A stretch of DNA of 64,000 bases from Turritopsis dohrnii (taxonomy: Eukaryota; Cnidaria; Hydrozoa; Anthoathecata; Oceaniidae), in the NCBI GenBank assembly GCA_027922465.2, contig BQMF02000022.1:868001-932000 (forward strand), in the 5' to 3' direction. Position 1 is the first letter of the stretch. Each line of letters begins with the position of its first letter. Shown here one piece after another: positions 37,601 to 49,224 of this stretch. The notes under the pieces were generated by a model, which was not told the DNA's origin, made no database searches, and saw only the letters and a list, made by a program, of their open reading frames with translations. Made by a program: the position numbers and the translations under genes.

Positions 37601-40600
37601 ATTGAATTTTTATAAGATGTTAATTCTGTGGACAACTAATTAAATTTCATTAATTTTATCTTAAACTCCTTTTTCACAGTTGACACTTTCACATAAACCA
37701 TACGAAACCATTTGGCCAACTTTGTTTTTAATGTAGCTACTTATCTACTTTTTTTCCTCTCTGTTAAGATTAAAAGTACAATCCAAACCAAATCTCTATA
37801 CGCACTTCATATTTACACGCGCCGCGTTATTTCTATGTGGCGAACGGTTTAACAAGGTTTCATTTCGATTTTGAAACTTGGTGGAAGGAATTCATGAATA
37901 CATCACTGTAGTTTTATGGTCTGACAAAGAGGGCTATCTATGGTGTTGCTGGCTCAGTTCCAAAAGTACGAGAGGTAAAACTTCGGTTGGTATTACCAAA
38001 CAAATCAACCACTTGGTAAAATAAAAAGACTTATTCGTGAATACTTGAAAGTTTCTATGGATAAACGTCAGAAAAGGAAGGACCTTTAACTATTATTCTA
38101 ATGACGTTTTTCCAAAAGTACTTTCTCACAGCAATGACAGATAAAATGTTTCTGCCTCCAGCTCTGTAAAATAACATTCCAAACTTCAAGCTACTAGGAG
38201 ACGTTTGCTTTGGTAAACACATGATATTCAGTATAACCATTATAAGCTCACACAACACAAAATTAAAACCAGCTTACTAGTTCTTGCAAAGCATAACAGA
38301 AAGTGTTCTTGACTTTGTAAGAAAAAATATTAAGAAGGCGATAGAGCTTATGACAGAATATAGCATTTCTAAGCCAGCTGAAGAATGTATTTTATTTAAG
38401 ACATGTTGAAATGACACAGAAATACGAAGGTTAAATCAAAATAATAATAAATAATCGAACAAAAAATATCAAATTAACGCTGGATATCTTTTTTTTTTTG
38501 TCAAGAAAAGAATTTGTATAAAATATGTAAGATAGAAATAACTGACATAGCTAAAGTAGCAAATTTGACAGAGGCTTTTAGTATACTTAATAATTTTCAC
38601 TGGTTTTGTAAAAGCTCTTATTGAAAACTCTAATATTGAATGATTCACAGTCGATATTTTGCGACGTGTAATACGCCCACGAATTTGATACACTTAATCA
38701 CCATTCCAAATTAATAGACAGTAAGGAAACCATTTTGTTGATTCAACTGACGAGAGGTTTTGTATTTTGACTGGCAACTGTACAATTGAATATGCCTTCA
38801 GCGCCATCGGATTTTGGTGTACCCTTATAGCTATACAAGTTTAAGCCCGTACTTTTAAAACTGAGAATTTCCATCTTGAAATATTTTCTTAGGATAATGT
38901 AAATTATCGTTGGAGATTGAATGTCATGCTGTTGCATGGCAAAATCTACCGCAACGATAAAAAAAACAAAGGAAAACAAGCTCTTGTTGTCATGACAATC
39001 TTCAATTTCATCACTGATACATTTTTTAAAATGGTTGATTTAAAATTCTTTAATGACGTTTCATCAAACTATTTTGAATAAAAGTTTGTTTATGGAATGA
39101 AAAAAAGTTTTAAACGCAGTACCAGTTTTAGATGTAAAGCTGCTTATATTTCTCTGACACTTTTATAATGATTTGCGAAGCCATTGCCATAGCCGAACCA
39201 TTGTAAGTATAAAATGAATTGAATGCGCTTTTATTTCGATTTTTTTTTTAGTAATTCCCACGCATATACTTTATCAGTAAATATGATATCAATTTACATC
39301 ATCTGAAATCAGGTAGGAGCTGTGAGACTTTTCTTTTAACCTTCAAATCAAGAAACGATGAATAGCGGGGGACTGGTACAAGTAACATCCACAAAACTGG
39401 AATTGCAACTTGAGCGAAACGGCAAAATGTGGAGTGTTTTGAAGGGAATATTAACACCATATATTTATTCAGTGTGATAAGTTGCACTTTGAAGTATATT
39501 CAAGTACTGCTTGAATTTAATGACATAGCAATTTTTTCAACGTACTTCCTTCCCTTACTTCACAAAGCATTCTTTTTATCATGCAAGTTTGATGGGATAC
39601 ATGTTAGCTATAAAAACTTTCTACCACGTTAAGCATTTCACTTTTGTCAGGTCCGGTAACACGTGGAGACAGTTTATCACGGAACTGTGTAATCCCAACA
39701 AACACTATTGTTCCTTTACCGCAGGGTGTCAGAATTGTTCATTTCAGTTGCATTAATGTATCTTTTTTTCTTTTTGACATAGGATGATGATAAAAATGGT
39801 TTTGCAGAAAAAAATGTTTCCATTCGAATGTTTTGCTTATTAGGCAGTTACTTCAAATTTCTTGGGCCTGATTAAAAGGCGACTTTCTTTTTTTATTATC
39901 CAGTATTTACACTACAGTCAAGTCCCGTTTATCCAGTATTTACACTACAGTCGAGTCCCGTTTATCTTGAACTCTAAACCGGATAAGATGTTCGAAGTAG
40001 CGTGAAAGTTCGAAATAACTAGCTTATAGCGGGCTGCTGACGGGACCAAGATATGTTTGTTCGAGATAGCGCTAAGTTCAAGAAAGCGCATATGTTCGAG
40101 ATAACGGCAGTCAACTATATCATAAAACTTTGTGTTCCACTTAAATTCTATTTCCGTCAGGCCCTCTTTCGAAAATCAAAAACGTAAAAAATTTCCGTTT
40201 GACCCGTTCGAAGCAGAAAACAAAAGCAAGCAAAATTGACCTCAATGATCGCATGTACACTTCTAGCAGAAATGTTCTGTAAAACTTGTAAGTGCACTTA
40301 ATGGACTTTGATTTGGCAAAATGGCAAAATGGCAGTGGCTAATAGTACGTTAAATGGCGGAAATACCAGCATGTATAATTGAACGTAGAACTTTTTTGAA
40401 GACAACGACATCATATAATTTATCCACCAAAAAAAGGAAAACAATCTTGCACTTACGACTTGCGTGACACCGCTCGGCAACACAATAGCGATGGGGTACA
40501 TAGTCACTGATGGGTTGATACTTAGCCGACGCAAAAATGCCATATTAGGTTTTGTGTTCAAATGATCAACCACGTCAAGTTTGTTGCCATAAAGACCTTG

Positions 40601-40712
40601 TTTCCTTGTTTTTGATTGGCCAATAAATAGTGGCATAGACGGCATTGATATTTTACGCCGCATCATTCTTGGTGATGCCATTCTGAGTGTGAACGTCAAT
40701 TCAATTTTGAAC
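31668..40712 (-). CDS. RhoGEF with Ras-binding-like and DH domains (partial, both ends unresolved)
   Basis: Exons in transcript order, all phase-matched: 40712-40457, 37077-36882, 36427-36325, 35649-35562, 34710-34665, 34531-34462, 34179-34074, 32438-32328, 31712-31668. The first two exons carry a basic Ser/Met-rich lead (RRKISMPSMPLF). A ubiquitin-like Ras-binding fold follows: YPIAIVLPSGVTQV, a helix KLKDVLEEVKNELPLG and strand GCELKIVKL. The next exons form a DH domain: first helix LHLLKDLLTSEQLYNSKLK, then LINNWDPDN, FWASYDNYITDYELSKR, DPVFTSFISMQKS, and LEALILSP joined to LQRVPQYEHFMGDLL, the conserved helix that contacts the GTPase. DH domains load GTP onto Rho/Rac/Cdc42. The first exon has a strong acceptor after a T tract and stays open above its first Met, so the gene starts further upstream. 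I cannot name the subfamily; an RBD before a DH recalls TIAM proteins, but the flanking sequence does not match them. Confidence 0.8.
32547..33108 (-). CDS. Large cassette exon of the RhoGEF gene (basic, Ser-rich; alternative or nested)
   Basis: The exon has a good acceptor (TTTCCCCGAAAACAG) and a strong TCT/GTAAGT donor. It begins with one base completing a codon and ends in phase 0, so it joins cleanly to the DH exon at 32438. It encodes SLQTWGEHLSSHYC, then a strongly basic Ser/Lys/Arg-rich stretch (KPTRKFSLTRSRSM) without a recognisable fold. SLQTWGEHL vaguely resembles a PH-domain C-terminal helix. Together with the 32-nt exon at 33900-33931 it would insert 198 residues inside the DH core. 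It could be an alternative cassette or belong to a different transcript. Confidence 0.6.
33900..33931 (-). CDS. Putative 32-nt micro-exon of the RhoGEF gene
   Basis: The sequence between ACACAG and AAAAAG/GTATAA encodes DITDLLSLTK plus two bases. It starts in phase 0, matching the end of the exon at 34074. It leaves two bases that fit the one-base lead of the exon at 33108. The micro-exon plus that exon total 594 nt, exactly 198 codons. The fit of both phases and the lack of stops support it, but such a short exon can arise by chance. Confidence 0.45.
34578..34641. repeat. (CAA)n microsatellite inside a short RhoGEF intron
   Basis: About 21 CAA units (TTG on the gene strand) fill roughly half of the 133-nt intron between exons 34710-34665 and 34531-34462. 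Apparent poly-Asn or poly-Leu frames here are artefacts of the repeat. Confidence 0.9.
39901..39966. repeat. 33-bp tandem duplication at the edge of a pogo-like element
   Basis: Two adjacent copies of a 33-bp unit beginning CAGTATTTACACTACAGTC differ at one base. The unit contains the CAGTCGAGTCCCG end of the neighbouring element, so the duplication involved the element's tip. Confidence 0.8.
39948..40115. mobile_element. Pogo/Tigger-like MITE
   Basis: The left end is CAGTCGAGTCCCGTTTATCT; the complement of the right end is AGTTGACTGCCGTTATCTCG. The interior has TTCGAGATAGCG-type repeats typical of pogo/Tigger derivatives. It is about 170 bp, non-coding, and lies just downstream of the RhoGEF exon at 40457. 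Confidence 0.55.
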
Positions 40713-40961
40713 CTAAAAAAAAATAAATTTTAAAAAATGAACATTTTAAATGTCAAACCAAAATGTATCTAAAGAGAGTTTTGTCTTAATAAAAGATGAC
40801 AGTCACTAAAATATATTTAAGAAGTTCAAAAAAAAAAAAAAAATGCTTGTAATATCAAACCATCCATATTACCATATTCGTTAAAAGACCTCTTTTAAGA
40901 TATAGTCTTATTGCACAGATGCATTCTAAAATGATTTTTATAATAATGTGTTTCTTAAAAC

Positions 40962-41102
40962 CTACTATATTTGTTTGTGATCTGTTATATGGACGGCCTG
41001 CTGATAAACTATTTATAGCCGGCATTCCTTCAATTTTCAAGTGTTGTATTACTTCCACGACTTCTTTCAATGGCCGTGGTGATACAAGGAGGAGATACAA
41101 AA
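40962..41102 (-). CDS. Putative upstream coding exon of the RhoGEF gene
   Basis: Only one frame is open between TTCTGCAG and GTAG/GTTTTA. It encodes LVSPRPLKEVVEVIQHLKI followed by a Ser/Gly/Arg-rich stretch (SLSAGRPYNRSQTNIV), which looks protein-like. It starts with two bases of a split codon and ends with one base. The 5' phase fits the exon at 57725. The 3' phase does not fit the exon at 40712 directly, so either another small exon intervenes or this call is wrong. Confidence 0.35.
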
Positions 41103-41266
41103 CTGCAGAACATCCTAACGCATTTATTCAACATTCCCCTTTACCTCATCCGGTCTTTTTCCCATACTTTAAGAATTATTTATCAGAAAGGATTAATACT
41201 AAGTATCAAGAACTGTTTTTCCGTTATTAATATAGAGGTTGCGTTTAAAAGTAATCGATTTGAATA

Positions 41267-41444
41267 CAGTCGAACCTCTATAATTCGAATTCCCATAAAT
41301 CGAACTCTCTCTAATTCGAACAAATTTCATGGTCCCTTTACCTATTATTTCTTTGTAAATGAACCTCCGTAATTCGAACTTTCCATAAATCGAACGTTTT
41401 CTTCGGTCCCTTGGTTGTTCGAATTAGAGATAGAGAGTTTACTG
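41267..41444. mobile_element. Pogo/Tigger-like MITE with TA target
   Basis: The 178-bp unit starts CAGTCGAACCTCTATAATTC. The complement of its end reads CAGTAAACTCTCTATCTCTA. TA flanks both sides (41265-41266 and 41445-41446). Internal ATTCGAA/AATCGAA repeats are characteristic of pogo/Tigger ends. There is no coding capacity. Confidence 0.75.
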
Positions 41445-42197
41445 TACATTTCTACGAAAATAGAAGCTTTTAGTTAGTTTCAACTTTTAGTTTAATCCAT
41501 ATTTCCACACACTATGAGGATTGCGTATAATAGCCAGTGACAATACATATACGTCTTCTATCCATAGATAGTAGTCAACCTCTTTTGAAGTTGAATGATA
41601 ATGAGGTGACATGTCAAACAAAAATTATTTAGCAACTTCTTAGGGCGTGGTTACGAATGTAATCACGTAGGTTTAATTAGTTATGAAAGTAAAAGGTTTT
41701 GCCTGACACTGTAGACCGATACTGTGCTGGTCTGAACCTTTATAATGATCTTAGTAACACTAACAATACTGTTGCCCACCGGAAGTGGACGACAGTGTTC
41801 AACATCTGCTAAAGACATTTGCAGCGTCAATCTGTCCACTTATTGAAGCACCCGATTTGACATCGAAATCGACACCTAAAAGTTTTTGTCTACTTGAGGG
41901 GTCGAAGAAAATCAGTTATCGTTTTCTAGAGACAAACTACATTACCTTCACAAACCATTTCATAAAATGGGAATGTAGAATTCTTTTTGAAAATTTTGCT
42001 TTTACTCATAGTAATCATTCATTGAGGTCATTTACGAAAACAATTTTGAATTTTTCAGCATTATGCTAACAGATTGCGAGGAGACAAAAGAAAGTCTGTC
42101 ATCTTATGAATACTTAATGAGACCTAAATCTAAGCAGGTATCCTGAAAAAAAAAAAACAGTCATCTCAATCAGTGTTGGGTGTTGCAACTATGACAA

Positions 42198-42460
42198 CAA
42201 ACCAAAAATGTGATGGCAGTTAATTGGGTTCAACCTCAATAAAATCCACATTATGATGGCTTTCTCACAAGTATGCTTCAAGTTACCTGTACTTCCATAC
42301 TTTTGGTCAATCCTGAAAAGCGAATGACTACGTGATGTTAGAACTTTCACAACAAACCAAGGCAGCTAATTCTGCTAAATTTAGCTACAAATCCGCATGA
42401 TGATGGCTTTCTCATGAATATGCTTCAAGCTACCTGAACATTTAGACTTTTGCTCAAATT
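42198..42460. repeat. Diverged tandem repeat, unit about 150 bp
   Basis: Two copies share ATGATGGCTTTCTCA, then TATGCTTCAAG and TACCTG in the same order, with moderate divergence. It is an old satellite-like duplication of unknown origin. Confidence 0.5.
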
Positions 42461-45400
42461 CCATGACCCATTTTGAGCTGGGTAATCAAGTCCCATGAAG
42501 CCATTCTCGATTGAAGGAAGTAATCAGGTAAATATGATATTTGCATCGAGTTCCAACATCCGAAATGTCGGAAATATCAATGGCAAAAAATGTCGAATTT
42601 TAAAAGTTTCCCGGTGTTTCAGGCAGAATTTGACGTTACTGATTGGTTGTCTAGCAGAGGAGCAACAAACGCCTCTGCGTCAAAAATTGAATAAGCACCC
42701 AGATTCCTTGATTGAATAAATCTGTATAATCACTGACTAGCTATCAAAAGCTTCACCTTTTTTCATAAACAGAAGAAAAAAAATAAAAAAAACAGTGATA
42801 CAATGATGACAGTTCGTGATATTTAATTTGTATTTCTAAGAACATTTGTTAATTAGTGGTTCGTAACCCCTCCCTCCATCTATAAACAAAATTACCAATG
42901 TGAATCAGAAATAAAGAAGTTTGAAGTGATAACAACAAAATTGGATTAATTAAAAAATCAATGGAACGACAAAAAAATTCAGAGGGGTTTTGGATTTTGG
43001 AAATGAAGAACAACAGTAAAATTGTCACCAAAACTCTCACATTTCTGAAGTTTGTCGTTAATCGATTGTATCGTCTTGAATGCAAGCCACTTAAAGCAAA
43101 GAAATATTGGCGAATTAGTTCTTTTACAATGTTCAACATGTCGTATATAAATCAAAAACTCTGATATTGCCACATGTTATCATATTTAATATTTGGTTTT
43201 GGTTTAACTTACAACTTACTAGAGCCATTTGTTAATAATACCGAAAAACAGCGAGAAAGTCTATTGATTACATTTCCCGTCCATGTTACTGTCAACCATA
43301 GCAATTGAAATTATGTTGTATTAAATTTGGCAATAACTGCAACTCTTATATGAAATTTAACAACTGGAAAAAAGGTTTCTGTCGGTCCCGGTTAATTGAA
43401 ATGTTATGCGAAGAGAAATAACACACAAATATAAGACTATCTTTACACTTACAGAAAAATCTTTCAATTAAAAAAACCATTGTATCCCATAATTCTTCAT
43501 TTTCATGCTTTTTTTTTTAGATTGATGTCCTTACCGAAGTAGATACCTCATCAATAATACTTCAAGAAAATTATCCTTCCTGCGATGATGAAATTAAAAT
43601 TCAATTTTCGTAAAACCCTGGCTCTCACAACACCACCAAGATGGTTTCCATATACTTATAGTCTTTTGCTAACATTTTATCACTTAAAAAACAAAAAATC
43701 TGTACATGATTTGCATAAGATTTTAATCAACATTCATTCTCATTTTAACCACCATTATTCCGTTTTTAAATTCCAAAACGAATTTTTCTGTTTGTGCTAA
43801 ATTCCACTTGAAGTTGTGGAAACCTGCTTGTTACATTGAACAATAAACACTCTTGTCTCTATGTAAGACAATTATTTCTTTAAAAATTGTAACATTTGTG
43901 ACTAATCTATAAAACAAGGAATTGTGTATATTAATCTGGTTTTATCATTGTCATTCCCTGAGTTTCAATAAAATGCTTTCAATAATTTTATTGATTCAAT
44001 AAAAGGATTCACCCTGTTGTTTCAACATTGTATCGATTTATATTTTCAAACAAACAATACGCCCAGTCACAATGCTTCATCAGAAAGTTACGCCATAAAA
44101 CGTATATTTTCGGGCGCAAATTGAATCCATTAAAACTTTTTCAAACAGCAGAACCTTTTTTCGTCCAAAGCGAAACTTTCTCGCAGACTTGCGTCAATTC
44201 AATAGTGACAGAAAGAGTACATTCCTATTCTTATTTTTTTTTTTTTTTTTTCAAAACTAGAAAATTAATAATACAAAGGAATAACCAGTTCGCAGCATTG
44301 CAAAAAGTTTGAAAACCACCTGAAATGGCGCTGTAGCAAAATTTGGCCATTATTCATCCTACCTCAAATCAATAAACTTACATGTTTTTCTTATAAGCAA
44401 CCAGCAATAAGGTCAGGCGCTAGTAGTGATATTGCTTAAAAAATGGCCATTTTTAGTAGTAATGTTGCTTAATTTGTTGCTAAGCATTATTCGAAAATAT
44501 ATAGACATATACATTTTTTTTTTTTTTTTTTGATGGACTTCTGGTATGAACAAGTTTGAAATTCCAAGTTGGGCCCTACAAATTAGGCCCTTACATCACG
44601 TGATGCTAGTGTCAGCATTTCTCAGTCAAGAGAAAACGAAACTTCTAAGAAATTGAAAACATATTGCGCTATTAGATAAAAGTGGAGAATATCAGAGAGA
44701 TAAAAAAAATAATCAGAATCCATTTGCTCAAAATCAATATTTCAGAAATCACAAGCGTAGAAAGTTTTAGAAATCAACATGACTTAGCAATTCTTTAGAT
44801 TGAAGTTCTTTGGCATTTAATCGCCTAAAATAGAGATGTGATACCTCTAAAGTAGCCAGAATTTCATTCCTAATATTTTAGTAACATTTTTTAGAATCAA
44901 CAATAAATATTATTATTTATTTATGACGTCATCTTCTCAAGATTTTTTTACTTCATTGTTCAAATTAGACTTTCTATACACACAAAATTTTCTTTTCTAT
45001 CTTTTAATGACATGTTGCGAATCCTTAATCTCTTATACAATACTGAACTCAATATTCTCTGAAAAGTGAAGGAAGGCGATGCGATGATCTTAGAGATTTT
45101 CATGCAAATTCAATCCGAAGCAAAAAAGAATCGATTCTTGTTTCACCAGAGTTTGAGAGCATAGTTTGAGCAGTTTGAGAGATAGATTTTGATGTATACA
45201 TTTGGCTGAGGAGTATGGTAAAAGTGTTTTTTTTTTAACTCAATCACATGAACTGTAGTAGGGGTCATTATTTTCGACCACAGAACTACAAGGAATATTT
45301 ATCATACCAGCAAGTCTTTTCCACGAAACTTGAAACAGGAAATCATTCAGGTATTTTTGATTTAAAAACAAGAGGCATTGGCTGAAGTGTGACGGTATCG

Positions 45401-45614
45401 AGTTTCAATCAATGGTGATTTGATAACAGAGGTATTCAATGATGAAATCAAGTAGGACCACATCGGGCTGGTTGTAGAACTGACATTGAATCGGTAAACG
45501 ATTAGGTGGAAACCATTCACGGTCATGCAAAACAGTTAACAAATAAAGCAAAAAAATACATGATGACCATGTTAAAACTTTGCTGATAAATTTACAGGAA
45601 CACGGTAACTACCC

Positions 45615-46299
45615 GTCATCTTCAATTTCTATGTGATCGACCTCTCCAACTACCTAAACACATCCGCTTCGCTTCAGTACGCAGACGACACAACTGTTTA
45701 CAATCATTGCAAACCACCCCAAATTGAAGAGAACATACAGCTCCTCAAGCTTGATCTGCACAACCTAAAGTCTTGGTCAACAGACTCCAATCTCAATACT
45801 TATCAACACCAAAACGAAAACGATGCTCTTCAGCAGTAAGCAGCTGTCGCGTGTTCACAACATAAAAAACACTAATACAAAGATTCAATATGATGGTCAC
45901 GTCTTTGAGGCTGTGGATAAGCTCAAGGTACTCGGCGTTACTTTCCACCAACACCTCGATTGGAAACCACACATCGACAACACAGTCAAAGTCTGCTTCA
46001 GTACGCTAAAATTGCTAAGGATGATGAAGCGCCTAATACCCTTTCAACTGAAGAAACAGCTTGCCAATGCCCTGATACTGTCAAAGCTTGACTATGCAAA
46101 TTCAGTCTACATTGGAACAACCCCAGTTTATTTACTAAATAAACTTCAAAAAGTTCAGAACGCAGCAGCGGGTTTCGTTCTCCAAAAGCACGCAAATATG
46201 GAAGATGTTATCAAGCTGTCATGGCTTCCTGTGTTAGAGAGACACGAATATGCTATTTCGGCGTTAGCTTTCAAGAAAATTTACAAGTGTTGCTTATAA
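45615..46299 (+). pseudogene. Non-LTR retrotransposon reverse transcriptase fragment, frameshifted
   Basis: The first frame (45615-45839) gives FNFYVIDLSNYLNTS and then LQYADDTTVYNHC, containing the YADD catalytic box of reverse transcriptases. Near 45810 the frame shifts by one base. The second frame continues as TKTMLFSSKQL, LKVLGVTFHQHLDW, LSKLDYANSVY and LQKVQNAAAGFV, the usual order of the thumb and C-terminal region in jockey/CR1-like elements. The fingers, endonuclease and ORF1 are missing, so this is a 5'-truncated, broken copy. It ends in a stop after FKKIYKCCL, with a long T run downstream. Confidence 0.85.
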
Positions 46300-47112
46300 A
46301 CTTGTTGCTTATAAAAAAACGTGTAGGATGTGCAAAACTATTTTTTTTTTTTTTTTTTTTTCGTTCACGTCACATTTGAAATATGGAATTTTCACGTTAT
46401 ATTAAAGTTCAAGCAAACAACTTAAAAAACACTTAAGGCTAGTTTAGAGTGGAACAGAATGACCATCAGGATGCACAAAACAACAGACACAGGAATGACT
46501 TAACTTCTTTAGAATTTCCTATCGATCACATGACCGAAATAGTCGAGTTGTGAGTACCCATCCGTTTATAATGCAGGAAGGATAAAAAATCTTATTCAAG
46601 GCCACTCAGCTTGAATCAAAAAGGTGTAGAAAAGGTGTCAATCTATCTAAGTGGAAATTCTTTCAGATCCAATTTTGACCTCTTGATAAAAGCAAGACAA
46701 TGTAAGCTGGCTACCAAGTAGTGTAGGGTGATTCTCTCGGTAAAATTATTGGGAGATCGTCATGTTTTTGTGTCGTTTGGTAGCAAATTCGTACTTTTGT
46801 CATATCGATGATATTTCATCGGTATTCATGAAGCTGGAATTTCGCTGGAAGAACATTGTTTTATATTTTTTCTCATATCACCTTTTATTTCAACTGTTTT
46901 AAAGCAATAGTTTTAACGCACATCATCAACTTAATTATTTTACAAAGAAATCTCCGCAGTTTTCAGATTAGACGTTGATACCTCGGCAGACTCATATTCT
47001 CACCTCGTTTTCAATTATATTACACGCACATGTATTGTAAACAAAATAAGGCTCGGCTTGAAGACTTCATCAGGACGTAACACAAAGATACATAGTCCCA
47101 ATAATACAACAT

Positions 47113-47340
47113 TGCCGAATTGTCAAATTTTGGTCAAATCTGACAAAATGACTGTCAAATTCGAAATCAGCACTTTTCAAATTTTTATGAACATTGAAGA
47201 ACTTTCGTAATTTGGTCCAAATTTGGCCTAAATTGCCCAATTTTAGTGAAACCTGACAAAATAATTGTCAAATTTGAAATCAGCACCTTTCAATTGTGCT
47301 TTGTGGAAGTTTTTATGAAAATTAGTGTCCAAATTTGGTC
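47113..47340. repeat. Diverged direct duplication of about 115 bp
   Basis: Two blocks (about 47113-47215 and 47229-47340) share CTGACAAAATNAtTGTCAAAT-type sequence, then GAAATCAGCAC and TTTTTATGAA in the same order. Confidence 0.5.
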
Positions 47341-47425
47341 GAAATTATGAATTCGGCAAAGATGTCATGTAGACGTTGCACGAAATCATTCATAACTTGG
47401 AGTACTAGTAGTAACAGCAGTAGGA

Positions 47426-47440
47426 GGAGGAGGAGGAGAA
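47426..47440. repeat. (AGG)n microsatellite
   Basis: A short run of about five AGG units within purine-rich sequence. Confidence 0.7.
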
Positions 47441-47579
47441 ACCACGTGTATTTTAAATAGTTTACTCCAACAAGGGAGTCAATTAAAAAATGGTCTCAAT
47501 GCGTTTTCAGTGATGATCAATTTCCGCACAAAAACAATGTAACATAATCGAAAACGAGGTGGGGTATGTCGTTTGTCGC

Positions 47580-47620
47580 GATATTGACGTTTATACTGTC
47601 GATATTGACGTTTATACTGA
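47580..47620. repeat. 20-bp tandem duplication
   Basis: CGATATTGACGTTTATACTG occurs twice in succession with at most one difference at the junction. Confidence 0.7.
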
Positions 47621-47889
47621 AACTCGAGAAATGTTCACTTTCCATTGCGCACAAGTTTCAGAAACGACAACTGTATGTTCTCGTTCACGGGTAACCATAC
47701 AAATTGAATCAGGTCAGTTGTATTGTATCATCATTTATGCATCTACGTAATGTTAGAATGAAAACTGGTAACATGCAGAAAATGCAGGAGTTGAAATGAA
47801 AATCTAGGATATCTGCATGCACCACACATATGCCGACATGCCTTGAAAACACTTTCAAACATTTCTAAAAAAAAAGTATTTGGGAATCT

Positions 47890-47894
47890 TTTTT

Positions 47895-47925
<31 letters not shown>

Positions 47926-47927
47926 TT
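47890..47927. repeat. Poly(T)-poly(G) tract
   Basis: A run of about 16 T is followed directly by about 20 G. Long pure G runs are rare in AT-rich DNA and can form four-stranded structures. An assembly or sequencing length error is likely here. Confidence 0.85.
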
Positions 47928-48732
47928 GAGATCAATGAAGGGTTGACTACTTGAATGGATGAAAAACATCAACCACCATCGCTTTTCCAGAATCCAGCTA
48001 AATAACCTCCACATGATTCGCATTAAAAAAAGGTTGCATGAGAAGAGGTAAATCTGAGTATGAAAAATACTCAGTGCAGTGTGTCATTATTTCAAAAGTT
48101 TGTATAGCAGTTAAAGATTTAGCAATGAGCTTGACACTTTTTTTTAAAATGCTCATGCCATTGTGAATTCTTTTCCTTCACGGCGAGTTTATATCATTGT
48201 ATTGAACGACGAGCTTGATCGGATTGATATTAAATTTTTCATAACGTTAAACATAAAACATAATTGCTGACTTGAGGGTGACGTGTTTCATAATTGCATA
48301 GCTCAACAATGATGTAACATTCTCAAAATACAACATGACTTTAAAAAGGTGAAACTGTAGTCATAACTGAAAAAATAGCTACGTAACCTTTTAACTTTGG
48401 CCCGAACTGCAAATTTGGTAATCATTTCATATGAACAATGTCCCATTGTTCAGAACTTGCAATAGCATTTGTAGGAGAGGCAGCTCTGGTATTTTAATGA
48501 CTTTACTCCACTGCGGATTTAATAATTAAATAATTTATCCGGTATAACGAAACAGTAATTTCTGATATTAATGCCAATTTGGGGAAGGTTTTAAAAGATG
48601 CCTCAACAAAAGATACAGAGTGAAAGGTACAGAAGTGTGAAGAAAAGTTTTTTTCATGTGAATAAACTCATGTTATTCATACAAGTAAATTATTTGATAA
48701 TTCAATTTTCCAGGAGATAAGGGGAATCTTTG

Positions 48733-48834
48733 CAACCTCGAACCCAGGGTCTCTTGCCTCTTCGATATACGGACAGCGGCGATATCGTATTTATCCGTAT
48801 ATGGAAAAGGCAAGAGACCCTGAGTTCGAGGTTG
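48733..48834. mobile_element. 102-bp hairpin element with 10-bp target duplication (Mutator-like MITE)
   Basis: The arms (CAACCTCGAACCCAGGGTCT on the left and its near-complement on the right) pair for about 40 bp around a short loop. A perfect 10-bp direct repeat, GGAATCTTTG, flanks the unit at 48723-48732 and 48835-48844. Target duplications of 9-11 bp are typical of Mutator-like elements. Confidence 0.75.
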
Positions 48835-49224
48835 GGAATCTTTGGGCGTGGTCAAACTTATCTTATGATTGTATTTGCAGAAAATATTTAAATGATATTC
48901 AACTGCTTTAGCCTGTATGTCATCTAGTTTTATTGTCTTGTTTATATGGTTTAGAAAGTTTTCTTACTAATCTTTATCTGGAACATACTGTTAGAAAGTA
49001 ATAGCCATTCACAAATTTTTCTTTTATTAAGAGATAATTATAAATTTTTCCGCTGATATAATATCATCGTTACGTTTCTGTTATGAGACTTCACTAGATG
49101 ACTCTCTATTTTCTGACACTGAAAAAGGAAGAAATATTGCGACTTGGTTTAAGTTCGTTTCTGAAAGAAATCCGTGCCATTGGAAATCTTATTTGTTCCG
49201 TCTGTTTTCTGAAATGAGCGATAT

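Noticed and set aside
39901..39966. Possible CRISPR-like or satellite array
   Set aside because: There are only two adjacent copies without spacers, in a eukaryotic context; it is a simple duplication.
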